NCBI GenBank assembly: GCA_031286695.1
Contig: JAITTY010000006.1
Location: 248,001-312,000, forward strand
Origin: Sphingobacterium sp.
GTDB taxonomy: Bacteria > Bacteroidota > Bacteroidia > Sphingobacteriales > Sphingobacteriaceae
Reading direction: 5' to 3'
DNA: 64,000 nt
Below are positions 9,057 through 19,760 of the stretch, piece by piece (position 1 is the first letter of the stretch; the number at the start of each line of letters is the position of its first letter). A program made the translations under genes and the position numbers. The notes beneath the pieces were generated by a model. It saw only the letters and a program-made list of their open reading frames with translations. It ran no database searches and was not told the origin of the DNA.

Positions 9057-12000
9057 ATGAATTTAGCCAGTATCTTAGTTATGAAATGGAAGTCAATTAT
9101 TGTTAGTGTTTTAGCTGTTATTTATTCAGTAACTCTTTTTGGACAATCAACGTTGCTCAATAGCCAGCGTGGATCTTCTGAATATTACATTTATAAGTTG
9201 AGTCCCGAAATTTTAAGAAAAATTCACCTGGAAGAGGAAAAATTCGATGAAACCATGCTTAACGAACTTTTTCTTAACTATAAAGTGGGCGATCCGCAGC
9301 CCACCTTGCCACGAGGTAATTACGTCCGGGTCGTAGCTAGGGGGAGTGAACTCGTCTACCAGGAATTGGTTAGTGACGATCTTTATGTCAAAAGTATCCC
9401 GACAGAAATGTTTGCCATTTGTTTATACGATTCATTGGGAACGATTATAAATGATGCACGGCTAACAGTGAACGGTCATAAAATGTCATACGATAAGAAA
9501 CTGCGTTATTATAAGGCATCGAATGCGCGTGATGAAGATATTGTCAGCATTGAGCATAGGGGAGTATATCACTACCTGAGCGTGGAGAGAGGATGGCCAT
9601 ACAGCGAGAAAACTTCGTTCTGGAAAGGATTAAAAAATCACTGGCTCCGAACTAAATTTAAGATCAAAAGGATCTTCCATAAAAAAGAACGTCGGAATAC
9701 GGAGAGCTTTATGGTTTTTAGCAAGCCTATGTATAAACCAAATGAGAACGTAAAATTTAAAGCTTACCTTGAGAAAGATCAAGGAAAACCGTATCGGGAT
9801 TCAGTAGCGGTACGTTTAACAGGTGGTTATGGCTATGCGAAAGACACGGTATTGGCGAAACTGGCTCCTTATCGTCCCGGGATGTACAATTTTGCTTTTG
9901 ATCTGAAAGGCCTTGGACTTATTCTGGATAGACATTATGGTATCTCATTAGCGTCCACAAAAAGTAAAGAGATTCTTTATCAACAGAATTTTCGTTATGA
10001 AGACTATGAACTCAAAAGTCTTACTTTTAGCATGACGTCGGGGAATACGGATTATGCAAAGGGTGACAGCATAAGGCTAAAGCTAAAAGCTGTCAACGAG
10101 AATGAAATGCCGATTTATGACGGTAAAGTAGATTTGCGTGTTGTGACAAGTCCGCTTTTTGACCCTAGCATGAAAGCCAATCGGGTAAATTTTATCCCCG
10201 ATACACTGTGGCAAACTACGGTATCCCTTGCCGATGTGGCCGAAAAAGAGATTGTGTTGCCGGATTCAATTTTTCCGGCAGATATTGGATTATCTTTTCA
10301 AGTGATTGGTACTTATCTAAGTTCGGATAATGAAAGACATGAGCGGCGGCTTAATCTTAATGTCTTAAATAGCGAAAAGGAAATTCGTATTGCAGTTCGG
10401 GATGGTCAGGCTGAGTTGAAGTATTTTGAAAGGGGGATCGAGAAAGCTAGTGATGCGCAAATTCAGCTATTGGGTGAAAATGATGAGGTACTGAAAACTG
10501 AACATCTGAGTTTGCCGCAGGTGATACCAGTCTCTTGGCAAGCGTCAGAAATCGTCGTTAAGTCGAATGGCTTGACTAAAGTGACTTATTTAAAAGAGGA
10601 GCAGCAAGCACAATTGAATTATCGATTTTATCGAACAGTAGATTCTGTCATATTACATGTCAATAATCCTGCTGCGATTCCATTTTGGTATCGGGTCTAT
10701 AGGGCTAATCGTATGGTCGCTTCGGGATATGATACCAAATTGAGCCACGCATTTTTAGCGCGAGGAAAAGAAGGATACAGTCTGGAGCTCAGCTATCTTT
10801 TTGGAGGGCGTTCGAAAGTTATTCGTGAAGAACTACCTTTCGTAGAGAAAAATCTAAACTTAGCCGTCAATACAGCAACGACCGTATATCCTGGACAAAA
10901 GACTCCTGTGGAGCTTTCCGTTACCGATAAAAACGGTAAACCATTGAAAGATGTCGATATCACAGCATATGGTTTTACATCCAAGTTTAAATCGGCTAAT
11001 GCACCCAATATTCCTATTGGTGGGCTAATGCGGAGTGCAAAGGTGGTACAAAATCTCAATTTTGAGCTGGACGACGATAGTAAATCTCATCAGAGCGCTT
11101 TTCAAAATTGGGCGAAATGGTCGAAAGTAATGCAATTGGACACGATGGCTTTTTATCGGTTTTTGTTTCCGAAAGATTATTATCAGGAGTCTTTGCCTCT
11201 TGATGATGTCAGAAGCCAGATATCACCCTATATTGTTGTCAATGGTGCGGTTCAGGGGGTACATTTAGTATGGGTAGATGGTGTGTTGACTTACGCAAAG
11301 CAAGGCCAGCAAAATGAAAATAATATTTTTGAGGTTTATCCCGGACAGCACGATTTTCGATTTAGGACAAAGGACAGAGATATTCATGTGCGTGGGTATT
11401 TTGTGGAGAAAGGAAAAAAAGTAATTGTTTCTTTTAATGCATCACAGGATACCATAAGTTTTATTTATGCAGATAAAACCCTCAGGAAGGGACAGATTTT
11501 GACTCGTGTGTTGCCTAAAAAAGAGGTTGGAAAGCTCTACGATACAGAAGTGGCTGAGTTGAATCGTCAGTTAATTTCGGTAACGAATAATTTTGGTGCA
11601 TGGCAGCTGCCAAGTAACGGTGCACTGGTTGAATTGCCGGCCTATATACAGACAGCCGGAGATCTTTATTACTTAAATCCGGTGAAAGGATCAACTTACG
11701 ATAGTCGATTACGGACACAGGTTCCTGTCCCTGTATTGGTGGGACCATTTCCTCGGACAGAAATGTATAATGGAGTACCTAAAATAGCGACTTTAACGGT
11801 TGATACTACAAAAATTGGACGATTTGAGATTGAAGGCGGTTATCAGTACACACTTTATAAAAATTATCAAAAGCAGAAAAGTTGGGACGCTAATTTTATT
11901 CGGCAGGATCTGTATGATTTTATACCGAATTTAGATTTTAATGCGAAAGTGTTGTCATTGACGGATATCAAAGAAAATGTGGAGAGTAAATTTAGGGAAG

Positions 12001-15000
12001 CAATGCAAAATAGTAGCGGGACGGCCCAATTTGCCACAGTCAAAAAAGAGTTAAAAGCTCCGGTATTTAAACTAAGCGTAAACTTAGGCAAAGATATCGC
12101 TGGTCAAGCCATTCTTCCCACATTGATCTTTATTGAACCGACCAAAGCGGAAGATAGAATGTATTTCCGTTTGTTTTATGGTGGGCAACGTAATTTCGGC
12201 GATCTTCCTGTCGACGATGTTATTTTACATATTGTAGAAAATGATTCGACTGCCTTTAGTTTACCTATGAAGCTAAAAGCAAATGGGATGAATTACCTTA
12301 GACTGGACTCCATCCAGTGGAACAGAACATCGAATGCAGCGAGATTAGCTTACAAACTAGTGCGGGATGAAATTATTGTACGTACGGTTGATAATCCATT
12401 GCGGGATTCTGTTCAGCATGAGCAGGAGCTGGCTCTGCGTGTCAAAAAAATAGACAAAGCCGATTTTAGGACGAAAAGGAGGGATGATGGGCACACCAGA
12501 CTTTTGATTTATGATGGTGATACACCATTAATCGGAGCTAAAATTGTTGATCTGAGTTCGAAAAAACAGTATTTCGCTAGTTTTGACGGCAGTGTAGAGT
12601 TTGAGCTATCTGGCGATAGAAATACACGGTTGGAAATAGCTGCTTTGGGATATAATACAGCAACGATCGAGGTTTCAAGAGGAAATGATTATTTCGTGGA
12701 ATTAAAGCCTTCCGAAAACCAATTGGATGAGGTTGTTGTCGTAGGTTATGGGGTACAGCGAAAGAAATCGTTGACTCTCTCAACGAAATCTATCAGTGCT
12801 AATATGGACATGGGAACAGTAGCCCTGTTGCAGGGAGCAGTTCCAGGGGTTACTATCCGGGGAGCTGTTAGCACAACCGCGAATGCAAAACCTCTGATTT
12901 TAGTGGATGGAGTTCCCTTTCAAGGGGATATCACGAACTTAGATCCATCTTCCATTGCATCAATAAATACAATAAAAGATCAATCCATGCTCTCCTTGTA
13001 CGGATCGCGGGCTGCCAATGGAGTGATTATGATACAGACCAAATCAGGAACTTCTGTTGGGGCAAAAGGTGCAGTTGAGATGCCCTATTTAGAAGCTGGA
13101 AATACCATGCGTGTAAACTTTCACGACGATGCTTTTTGGCAACCTAAACTGACGACTGATGCTGAGGGGAAAGCTAGTTTTGAAGCGACCTATCCGGATG
13201 ATATTACCAATTGGCGGACGTTTTTTATAGCCAAGGGAGCGAAAAATTTTGCAGACACCAAGGAATTAAGCATTAAATCTTTTAAGGCTGTTTCGGCACA
13301 TCTGGCAACGCCACGCTTTGCTGTCCGTGGCGATCAATTTACGGCTATGGGACGCATTGTCAACTACCTAGGCGATAGTTTGCAAGTCGCACGAACCATA
13401 AACAATGGATTGGCGTCGCAAGAAGCATCTTTGAGAATCGCTAAATCATATCGGGATCCGATAGCGGTGCTAGCCAATCAGGGGGACAGCCTTCAGCTTT
13501 CCTATTCGATAGGTCTTTCCAATGGGTATTTTGATGGTGAAAAACGGAGTATTCCGATCTTTGAAAAAGGACTTGAACAACATGAAGGTGATTTTAAAGT
13601 ACTCAATAGTACAGCCGAATACCTGTTAAAAACTTCACCGGCATTAGGCGAAATTACGGTGCATGCCGAGGCAAGTTCACTCGAATTTTTACAACGTGAA
13701 ATAGAATCCATCGATCGTTATAAATATCTCTGTAATGAACAGATGGCTTCTAAATTGAGTGCCCTCCTTTCAAAGAAAGAGCTGGCCAAATTAGTTGGGA
13801 AACCTTTTGAAGAAGATAAAAAGATCATCAGTCTTTTAAAAGAACTTCAAAAGAACAAAAATACTGCCCAAGGCTGGGGATGGTGGGATAAGAGTGAAAC
13901 GGTGTCGTGGATTAGTAACTATGTTATAAGCGTACTGCTTGATGCCGAGGAGGCAGGTTACCAGGTGGTGCTCGATAAAGCATACTATACCGAACGTGAA
14001 CAGGCACTATTAAAAAATAGCCTTGCTTCTTTAGATCTTCTGTTGGATAAAGATAAACTTCAAACGGCTAAAGAGAATCTGTTTGGCTCCCTTGTTTTCT
14101 TAAACCGTTTGGATCCGAAGGCCGATTATAGACATTATTTCAATGAAATTGATGCCAAGCTGAAGAGCAAATCTACTAAGGATAAATTGCTGCGGTATCT
14201 TTTGATTTCTAAACTTGGAATTGCTGATGTACATGCTGCTGACAGCGTGCTGAAATACGCTTCAAAAACAATTTTAGGCGGATTGTATTGGACCTCGGGT
14301 GTCATCGCAGAAAAAGAAGTGTTATTTGCACGTCCTACAGAAACGAATACAGAAAATACATTACTGGCTTATAGTGTTCTAAAATCAATCGGAGGACATG
14401 AAGCGGATCTGGAGAACATTCGCAATTACTTCTTTGCGCAGCGTCAAAACAATCGTTGGAGCAACATTTATGAATCTTCCCGTATTATACGGCGTATTTT
14501 ACCTGATTTATTGAAAGCTGGAGAATCTTTTCAGCAACCTGTGATGGTCATCAATGGCAAACGGATTACTAAATTTCCATACACACAGACTTTTACGTCC
14601 GATGAACAAATTAAGGTAAGGAAAGAAGGGACGGGGCCAGCTTTTGTGACGGCTTATCAAAATTTTTGGAATCCAAATCCAGCTGTAGAAAAAGAAAAGG
14701 GACTTGTCGTTGAAACTCGATTCAAAGAGAATGGAGCTACAGCAGCAACACTGAAAGAAGGAAAACCAGTAAAACTTGAAGCAGCGGTAACATTGACTGG
14801 TGAAGCTGAGTACGTACAGATAGAAGTCCCTATCCCGGCAGGCTGTTCTTATGAGAGCAAATCAAATGGATACTTTAGGATGGAGGCACACCGTGAACAT
14901 TTCAAAGATCGTGTTGTCATTTTCTGCAATAAATTAGGAAAAGGTACGCATACCTTTGAAATAGAACTCTTACCTCGATTTACAGGGACCTATACGGTCA

Positions 15001-15077
15001 ATCCAGCAAAAGCTGAATTGATGTATTTTCCAATATTCTATGGAAATGAGAAAATTAAAGAGATTGTTGTGGAATAG
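9057..15077 (+). CDS. Alpha-2-macroglobulin-family protein with internal carboxypeptidase-regulatory/TonB-plug segment
   Basis: This is a 2006-residue exported protein. A signal peptide (IIVSVLAVIYSVTLFGQ) follows the second methionine at 9081, a possible true start. An MG2-type domain begins near residue 215 (SKPMYKPNENVKFKAYL). Near residues 1150-1225 there is a carboxypeptidase-regulatory beta-sandwich, then about residues 1223-1335 read as a SusC-style plug (DEVVVVGYGVQ, LILVDGVP, LYGSRAANGVIMIQTK), yet no barrel follows. The alpha-2-macroglobulin domain starts near 1360, and an intact thioester motif CNEQ is at 1559-1562. Bacterial macroglobulins trap attacking proteases covalently in the periplasm or at the surface. 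The plug segment lies where a bait region would be expected, which is unusual. The gene is monocistronic. Confidence 0.88.
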   Translation: MNLASILVMKWKSIIVSVLAVIYSVTLFGQSTLLNSQRGSSEYYIYKLSPEILRKIHLEEEKFDETMLNELFLNYKVGDPQPTLPRGNYVRVVARGSELVYQELVSDDLYVKSIPTEMFAICLYDSLGTIINDARLTVNGHKMSYDKKLRYYKASNARDEDIVSIEHRGVYHYLSVERGWPYSEKTSFWKGLKNHWLRTKFKIKRIFHKKERRNTESFMVFSKPMYKPNENVKFKAYLEKDQGKPYRDSVAVRLTGGYGYAKDTVLAKLAPYRPGMYNFAFDLKGLGLILDRHYGISLASTKSKEILYQQNFRYEDYELKSLTFSMTSGNTDYAKGDSIRLKLKAVNENEMPIYDGKVDLRVVTSPLFDPSMKANRVNFIPDTLWQTTVSLADVAEKEIVLPDSIFPADIGLSFQVIGTYLSSDNERHERRLNLNVLNSEKEIRIAVRDGQAELKYFERGIEKASDAQIQLLGENDEVLKTEHLSLPQVIPVSWQASEIVVKSNGLTKVTYLKEEQQAQLNYRFYRTVDSVILHVNNPAAIPFWYRVYRANRMVASGYDTKLSHAFLARGKEGYSLELSYLFGGRSKVIREELPFVEKNLNLAVNTATTVYPGQKTPVELSVTDKNGKPLKDVDITAYGFTSKFKSANAPNIPIGGLMRSAKVVQNLNFELDDDSKSHQSAFQNWAKWSKVMQLDTMAFYRFLFPKDYYQESLPLDDVRSQISPYIVVNGAVQGVHLVWVDGVLTYAKQGQQNENNIFEVYPGQHDFRFRTKDRDIHVRGYFVEKGKKVIVSFNASQDTISFIYADKTLRKGQILTRVLPKKEVGKLYDTEVAELNRQLISVTNNFGAWQLPSNGALVELPAYIQTAGDLYYLNPVKGSTYDSRLRTQVPVPVLVGPFPRTEMYNGVPKIATLTVDTTKIGRFEIEGGYQYTLYKNYQKQKSWDANFIRQDLYDFIPNLDFNAKVLSLTDIKENVESKFREAMQNSSGTAQFATVKKELKAPVFKLSVNLGKDIAGQAILPTLIFIEPTKAEDRMYFRLFYGGQRNFGDLPVDDVILHIVENDSTAFSLPMKLKANGMNYLRLDSIQWNRTSNAARLAYKLVRDEIIVRTVDNPLRDSVQHEQELALRVKKIDKADFRTKRRDDGHTRLLIYDGDTPLIGAKIVDLSSKKQYFASFDGSVEFELSGDRNTRLEIAALGYNTATIEVSRGNDYFVELKPSENQLDEVVVVGYGVQRKKSLTLSTKSISANMDMGTVALLQGAVPGVTIRGAVSTTANAKPLILVDGVPFQGDITNLDPSSIASINTIKDQSMLSLYGSRAANGVIMIQTKSGTSVGAKGAVEMPYLEAGNTMRVNFHDDAFWQPKLTTDAEGKASFEATYPDDITNWRTFFIAKGAKNFADTKELSIKSFKAVSAHLATPRFAVRGDQFTAMGRIVNYLGDSLQVARTINNGLASQEASLRIAKSYRDPIAVLANQGDSLQLSYSIGLSNGYFDGEKRSIPIFEKGLEQHEGDFKVLNSTAEYLLKTSPALGEITVHAEASSLEFLQREIESIDRYKYLCNEQMASKLSALLSKKELAKLVGKPFEEDKKIISLLKELQKNKNTAQGWGWWDKSETVSWISNYVISVLLDAEEAGYQVVLDKAYYTEREQALLKNSLASLDLLLDKDKLQTAKENLFGSLVFLNRLDPKADYRHYFNEIDAKLKSKSTKDKLLRYLLISKLGIADVHAADSVLKYASKTILGGLYWTSGVIAEKEVLFARPTETNTENTLLAYSVLKSIGGHEADLENIRNYFFAQRQNNRWSNIYESSRIIRRILPDLLKAGESFQQPVMVINGKRITKFPYTQTFTSDEQIKVRKEGTGPAFVTAYQNFWNPNPAVEKEKGLVVETRFKENGATAATLKEGKPVKLEAAVTLTGEAEYVQIEVPIPAGCSYESKSNGYFRMEAHREHFKDRVVIFCNKLGKGTHTFEIELLPRFTGTYTVNPAKAELMYFPIFYGNEKIKEIVVE

Positions 15078-15092
15078 GTATATTGTTAAAAT

Positions 15093-15121
15093 AAAAAGGG
15101 ACTTATCACATGATAAGTCCC
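15093..15121 (-). terminator. Terminator of the RND efflux operon
   Basis: An 11-bp perfect stem (15098-15108 and 15111-15121) with a 2-base loop. On the minus strand it is followed by TTTTTATTTT, so it terminates the leftward efflux operon that ends at 15152. There is no T run on the plus side. Confidence 0.75.
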
Positions 15122-15151
15122 CAACATATAAAAACTAAAATTAAAAGCATA

Positions 15152-16591
15152 TTACTGATGGTCCCATCCACCGCCTAGCGATCGGTATATCGCTACACTT
15201 GCTTTGAGTTGGTTGACTTTCTTTTCAACAAGCTCAAATTTGGACTCCAATGCATCACGTTGCGTTAACAGAACTTCCATATAATCGGCACGTGCATATT
15301 TAAATAGATCATTAGAAATACCAATAGATTCATTTAATGCATCCACCTCTTTGGTCTTAATATCCAGACCATTTTCCAGATTTTTAATTTTGGAGAGCTG
15401 GTTTGCCACTTCTATATATGCCCCCAGTATCGTTTGCTCATAATGGTAGACAGCTTGTACTTGTCGTGCGTTGGCGTTATAATAAGCCGCTTTGATTGCT
15501 CGTTTATTGATCAGGGGTGCAGTGAGTTCTCCAACGAGCGAAGACAGAAATGACTCCGGCTTAATGAGGTAAGTTGGATCAAAGGCTTGAAACCCTACAC
15601 CAGCAGCAATATCTAGTGAGGGGTAAAAGCGGGCCTTAGCCGATTTTATATCCAGCTTGGAAGCTGCGAGTTCATACTCCGCCTGTTTAATATCGGGTCT
15701 GTTTTCTAATAGCTCCGAGGGAATACCTGTGTAGACGGTTTGAGGAACAAGCTTGTCAAAGGAGGCTTGGTCTCTTTGAACCGGCTGCGGGAACCTACCT
15801 ACGAGGTAATTGATTTTATTTTCTGTCTCCGTGATTTTCTGCTTAATATCATATTGCATACCTTGTGTTTTCAAAATCTGCGCTTCGAATCTTTTGACTG
15901 CTAGCTTATTGGAACGAGCATTTTTTTTCAGGTCATTCACAACAACCAAGGCATCGTTTTGAATCTTTACATTTTCATTGATGACCAGCAGTTCATTGTC
16001 TAGTGCCAGCAGTTCATAATAAGAATCCGCTATTTCGGAGATCAGGTGTGTTACCATGAAATTTTTACCTTCCACGCTGGCTAAATATCGCTGTAGTTGA
16101 GCCTTAGTGGCGTTGTGCAGTTTACCCCAGATATCTGTTTCCCATTGTGCTTGTAGACCAACGCCAAAATCAAATAAGGGTTCAGGCATTTCCCGTCCAG
16201 GTTCGATCTCGGTATTCTTTTCCATTGCTCCAATATTGGTGTATCGGCTCACTTTATCGACACCAGCACCAACCTTTACACCTACGGAAGGTAAATATTC
16301 ACCTTTCTTGGCATTGACCTCATTTTTGGCAATTTCAATTTCTTGAAGGATAATATGAAGCTCCTGATTATTGGCCAAGGCCTGGCCTATCAATGTCTGT
16401 AAGTTAGGATCATTGAAATAGTTGTTCCATTTTATTTTTCCTGTATTTGCTGTGTCGCTGTCAGCATAGCCATATTTTTCGGGTACGGCTCTATTTTCAG
16501 TACGCTGTTTTATTTCTAAGGGTTTGCAGGATGCCAAACTAAGTAAGAAAAGTGCGAAACCTGTATAGTGATATAATCTATTCTTATTCAT
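15152..16591 (-). CDS. RND efflux outer-membrane lipoprotein (TolC/NodT family)
   Basis: The 479-residue protein has a lipoprotein signal ending in LASC (cysteine about residue 22). Two outer-membrane efflux protein repeats follow, with long amphipathic helices and the conserved SELLENRPDIKQAEYEL motif of the NodT/OprM branch. It forms the outer-membrane duct of a tripartite RND pump. Its start overlaps the end of the RND permease gene by 8 bases, so it is the last cistron of the operon membrane-fusion protein, permease, duct. A terminator follows on the minus strand. Confidence 0.93.
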   Translation of the reverse strand: MNKNRLYHYTGFALFLLSLASCKPLEIKQRTENRAVPEKYGYADSDTANTGKIKWNNYFNDPNLQTLIGQALANNQELHIILQEIEIAKNEVNAKKGEYLPSVGVKVGAGVDKVSRYTNIGAMEKNTEIEPGREMPEPLFDFGVGLQAQWETDIWGKLHNATKAQLQRYLASVEGKNFMVTHLISEIADSYYELLALDNELLVINENVKIQNDALVVVNDLKKNARSNKLAVKRFEAQILKTQGMQYDIKQKITETENKINYLVGRFPQPVQRDQASFDKLVPQTVYTGIPSELLENRPDIKQAEYELAASKLDIKSAKARFYPSLDIAAGVGFQAFDPTYLIKPESFLSSLVGELTAPLINKRAIKAAYYNANARQVQAVYHYEQTILGAYIEVANQLSKIKNLENGLDIKTKEVDALNESIGISNDLFKYARADYMEVLLTQRDALESKFELVEKKVNQLKASVAIYRSLGGGWDHQ

Positions 16592-19500
16592 AATGTATCA
16601 TGTCTTCGCTTAAAGGTGAGTCGTCTTCGGCCTGGATCATTTTTCTTCCATCGGCCAATTTTGCAAAAATGTAATAGAGTCCCGGAATGACGATAACGCC
16701 AAAAATTGTTCCGACCAGCATACCGCCCAAAGCAGAGGCACCTATGGTATGGTTTCCGATCGCACCTGCACCGCTAGCAAAAACGAGGGGTACAAGTCCC
16801 GCTATAAAGGCAAAGGAAGTCATCAAAATCGGTCTGAAACGAGCTCGTGAGCCCTCGATTGCGGCCTCTAATATGCTATCTCCAGCCTGGCGCCGCTTAA
16901 CCGCAAATTCTACAATAAGCACCGCATTTTTACCAAGTAAGCCAATAATCATAATCAAACCTACCTGTGCATAGATGTCATTTTCAAGGCCCATTGCTTT
17001 TAATAAGAAAAATGATCCGAATACACCGACAGGTAGCGAGAGGAGTACTGCAAATGGAATGATAAAACTTTCGTATTGTGCAGCGAGCACGAGATATACG
17101 AATACCAATACGACCAAGAAAACGTAAATGGCTTCATTCCCGCGTTGAGCCTCATCATAAGAAAGGCCTTCCCATGCGACTTTATAGCCATGCGGTAAGG
17201 TTTTGAGCGCTGTTTCATTGATCGCTTGGATGGCATCTGCTGTTGTATAACCATTTGCCGGAAGACCACGGATGGCAGCCGAGTTATACATGTTGTAGCG
17301 TGTAATCTCATTTGGTCCCTGTGTTTTTTTCAAACTCATAAAGGCTGAATAAGGAACCATCTGATCGTGGTCGTTTTTGACATAGAGATTCATGATATCG
17401 GAAGGCAATCTTCTAAATTCAGGCGATGATTGTACGTATACCTTAAAGAACTGCCCAAAGCGGATGAAGCCTTGTTCGTAAGTACTGCCGATGAGGATGT
17501 TGAGGTTGTCCATCGCTTTGCCAATGGAAACTCCTTTTTGCATGGCCGCATTATTGTCAAATACCAACTCATATTGCGGGTAATTGGCCGCGAAGAAGGT
17601 GAAGACTCCGGTTAGTTCCTTGCGTTTCTTGAGATTAGCAATAAAAGCTTTATTGACCTTATCAAAGTCCTGGTAGTCCGTCGTTCTATTGAGGTCCAAC
17701 AAGCGCATGGAGAAACCACCAGAGGATCCAAATCCGGGAACAGCAGGTGGTTCAAAGAACTCAACCGTAGCACCTAGGTTTTTTGATTTTTCTTCAAGTT
17801 CTTCCATGATTTCTTTAACAGAGTGCTCCCGCTCACCCCAGGTCTTTAGGTTGATAAGGCATGTTCCTGCATTTGAACCTCGGCCTTCAGTCATGATTTC
17901 ATAGCCAGCCAACGAAGAGACAGATTCTACACCATCTACGCCCTGACAGATCTTCTGAAGTTCCCGAGAGAGTTTATTGGTCTGTTCCAAGGTGGATCCC
18001 GGAGGAGTCTGGATGATGGCATATATTGTTCCCTGGTCTTCACTTGGAATGAAACCTCCGGGAAGTGTTTTGTTGATCACAAAAATCCCCGCACAGAAAG
18101 CTATTAAGATGCTCCATGTGATCACTCTACGGCTTGCGATTTTTCGAAGGAAGCTGGCATATTTACCTGTTATCTTATCGAAAGTGTTGTTGAAAAGATC
18201 GAGTGATCTGGTGAATATATTTGATTTTTTGGGTTTTCCATGGTTGTTCTTAAGTAACATTGCTGCAAGCACGGGCGTGAGCGTAAGCGCTACTACAGCA
18301 GAAATTACAATGGAACTCGCCATGGTAATCGAAAATTGACGATAAAATGTTCCAACGGGTCCCGTCATAAAGGAAATAGGGATAAATACAGCTACCATAA
18401 CCGCGGTAATAGCGATAATAGCACCTGCAATTTCGGCCATTACTTCCTTCACTGCGTTATAGGGGGATATTGCACTTTCTTCCATCTTAGCATGTACGGC
18501 TTCAATCACGACAATGGCATTGTCTACCACAATCCCGATAGCGAGGACCAATGCAAAGAGTGTGACCAGGTTGATCGACATACCGAACCATTGGATGACA
18601 AAGAATGTACCGATTAGGGATACGGGAACGGCAATGATGGGGATTAATGTTGAACGCCAGTCGCCAAGGAAAATAAAAACGACAATAGCAACCAGGATAA
18701 AGGCATCCCGTAAGGTGTGCATCACCTGTTCGATTGATGCATCCAAGAATTGGGATACGTCATAGCTGATTTTGTAGTCTATGCCGGGAGGGAAGTTGCC
18801 TTTCATTTCAGCTAGTTTTGCTTTTACATCTTTGATGACGTCATTTGCATTACTGCCGTAGTTTTGTTTTAAGACAATAGATGCCGAAGGGTGTCCGTCC
18901 AAGTTGGAGTATATATCAAAAAACTCACTGCCCAGTTCGATTTTGGCAACGTCTTTCAGCTTAATGTTTTCTCCATCAGCATTTGCGCGGATGATTATGT
19001 TTTCGTACTCCTCCGGTTTGTTATATTGCCCTTTATAGGTTAGCACATATTCAAGTGATTGTGCGGCGATACCTGAACTCTGTCCCAAACGTCCAGGCCG
19101 GCCGATAATGCTCTGCTCACTTATCGCTTTCATCACTTCATCAACAGATAGGCTGTATGCACGCATGCGGTCAGGATTCAGCCAGACGCGCATGGCATAT
19201 CTCCGGCTACCTAGGATTTGCGATTTGGCGATTCCATGGATACGATTGATTTCGGGAATGATGTTTACTGTAGCATAATTGTACAGAAACTTCTCATCCA
19301 TGCTTTTATTGGTGCTGTAAAGGTTGACATACATCAGCATACTGGGCTGAATGGGATTTACAACGACCCCTTCTTTTTGTACGAGCTCGGGTAAGAGGGG
19401 CATAACCTGATCTACTCTGGTCTTCACCAGTACGACGGCATCGTTGGGGTCAGTTCCGGGATCAAAGATAACGTTGACGGTTGCCTCACCGGCACTGGTT

Positions 19501-19745
19501 GCATCTGTCGCTATATAGCGCATGCCCTGGACGCCATTGATCGCATTTTCTAACGTAATCAGGGAGGATTTGACGAGCACGTCAGCACTTGCCCCCGGAT
19601 AGGCAATGGAAACTGCAACAGTCGTTGGTGCAATTTTTGGAAATTGTTCGGTCGGAAGCTGTTTTATCGCTAGGCCGCCGATAAATAGGATGACAACCGA
19701 TATGACAATAGCAAATACCGGTCGATGTATTACTTTTTTAAACAT
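16584..19745 (-). CDS. RND multidrug efflux permease (HAE-1 family, AcrB-like)
   Basis: A 1053-residue inner-membrane proton/drug antiporter with the standard duplicated layout: one N-terminal TM, a large periplasmic loop, a TM2-6 cluster, a second loop and a TM8-12 cluster. The TM4 proton-relay motif reads GIVVDNAIVV: the first aspartate of the AcrB pair is kept but the second is Asn, as I recall for Bacteroidota members. The TM10 lysine is present (GLLGKNAVLIVEF). Length matches AcrB. It sits 15 bases after the fusion-protein gene and overlaps the TolC gene. Likely substrates are hydrophobic or amphiphilic toxins; specificity cannot be read from sequence. Confidence 0.95.
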   Translation of the reverse strand: MFKKVIHRPVFAIVISVVILFIGGLAIKQLPTEQFPKIAPTTVAVSIAYPGASADVLVKSSLITLENAINGVQGMRYIATDATSAGEATVNVIFDPGTDPNDAVVLVKTRVDQVMPLLPELVQKEGVVVNPIQPSMLMYVNLYSTNKSMDEKFLYNYATVNIIPEINRIHGIAKSQILGSRRYAMRVWLNPDRMRAYSLSVDEVMKAISEQSIIGRPGRLGQSSGIAAQSLEYVLTYKGQYNKPEEYENIIIRANADGENIKLKDVAKIELGSEFFDIYSNLDGHPSASIVLKQNYGSNANDVIKDVKAKLAEMKGNFPPGIDYKISYDVSQFLDASIEQVMHTLRDAFILVAIVVFIFLGDWRSTLIPIIAVPVSLIGTFFVIQWFGMSINLVTLFALVLAIGIVVDNAIVVIEAVHAKMEESAISPYNAVKEVMAEIAGAIIAITAVMVAVFIPISFMTGPVGTFYRQFSITMASSIVISAVVALTLTPVLAAMLLKNNHGKPKKSNIFTRSLDLFNNTFDKITGKYASFLRKIASRRVITWSILIAFCAGIFVINKTLPGGFIPSEDQGTIYAIIQTPPGSTLEQTNKLSRELQKICQGVDGVESVSSLAGYEIMTEGRGSNAGTCLINLKTWGEREHSVKEIMEELEEKSKNLGATVEFFEPPAVPGFGSSGGFSMRLLDLNRTTDYQDFDKVNKAFIANLKKRKELTGVFTFFAANYPQYELVFDNNAAMQKGVSIGKAMDNLNILIGSTYEQGFIRFGQFFKVYVQSSPEFRRLPSDIMNLYVKNDHDQMVPYSAFMSLKKTQGPNEITRYNMYNSAAIRGLPANGYTTADAIQAINETALKTLPHGYKVAWEGLSYDEAQRGNEAIYVFLVVLVFVYLVLAAQYESFIIPFAVLLSLPVGVFGSFFLLKAMGLENDIYAQVGLIMIIGLLGKNAVLIVEFAVKRRQAGDSILEAAIEGSRARFRPILMTSFAFIAGLVPLVFASGAGAIGNHTIGASALGGMLVGTIFGVIVIPGLYYIFAKLADGRKMIQAEDDSPLSEDMIHYE

Positions 19746-19760
19746 AACGTTGCTTTTTAA

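Noticed and set aside
10793..11059. Antisense frame inside the macroglobulin gene
   Set aside because: No start context and no family features; overlaps a continuous 2006-codon gene.
17977..18765. Antisense frames inside the RND permease gene
   Set aside because: The permease is complete and highly conserved; the opposite frames are by-products of its codon use.
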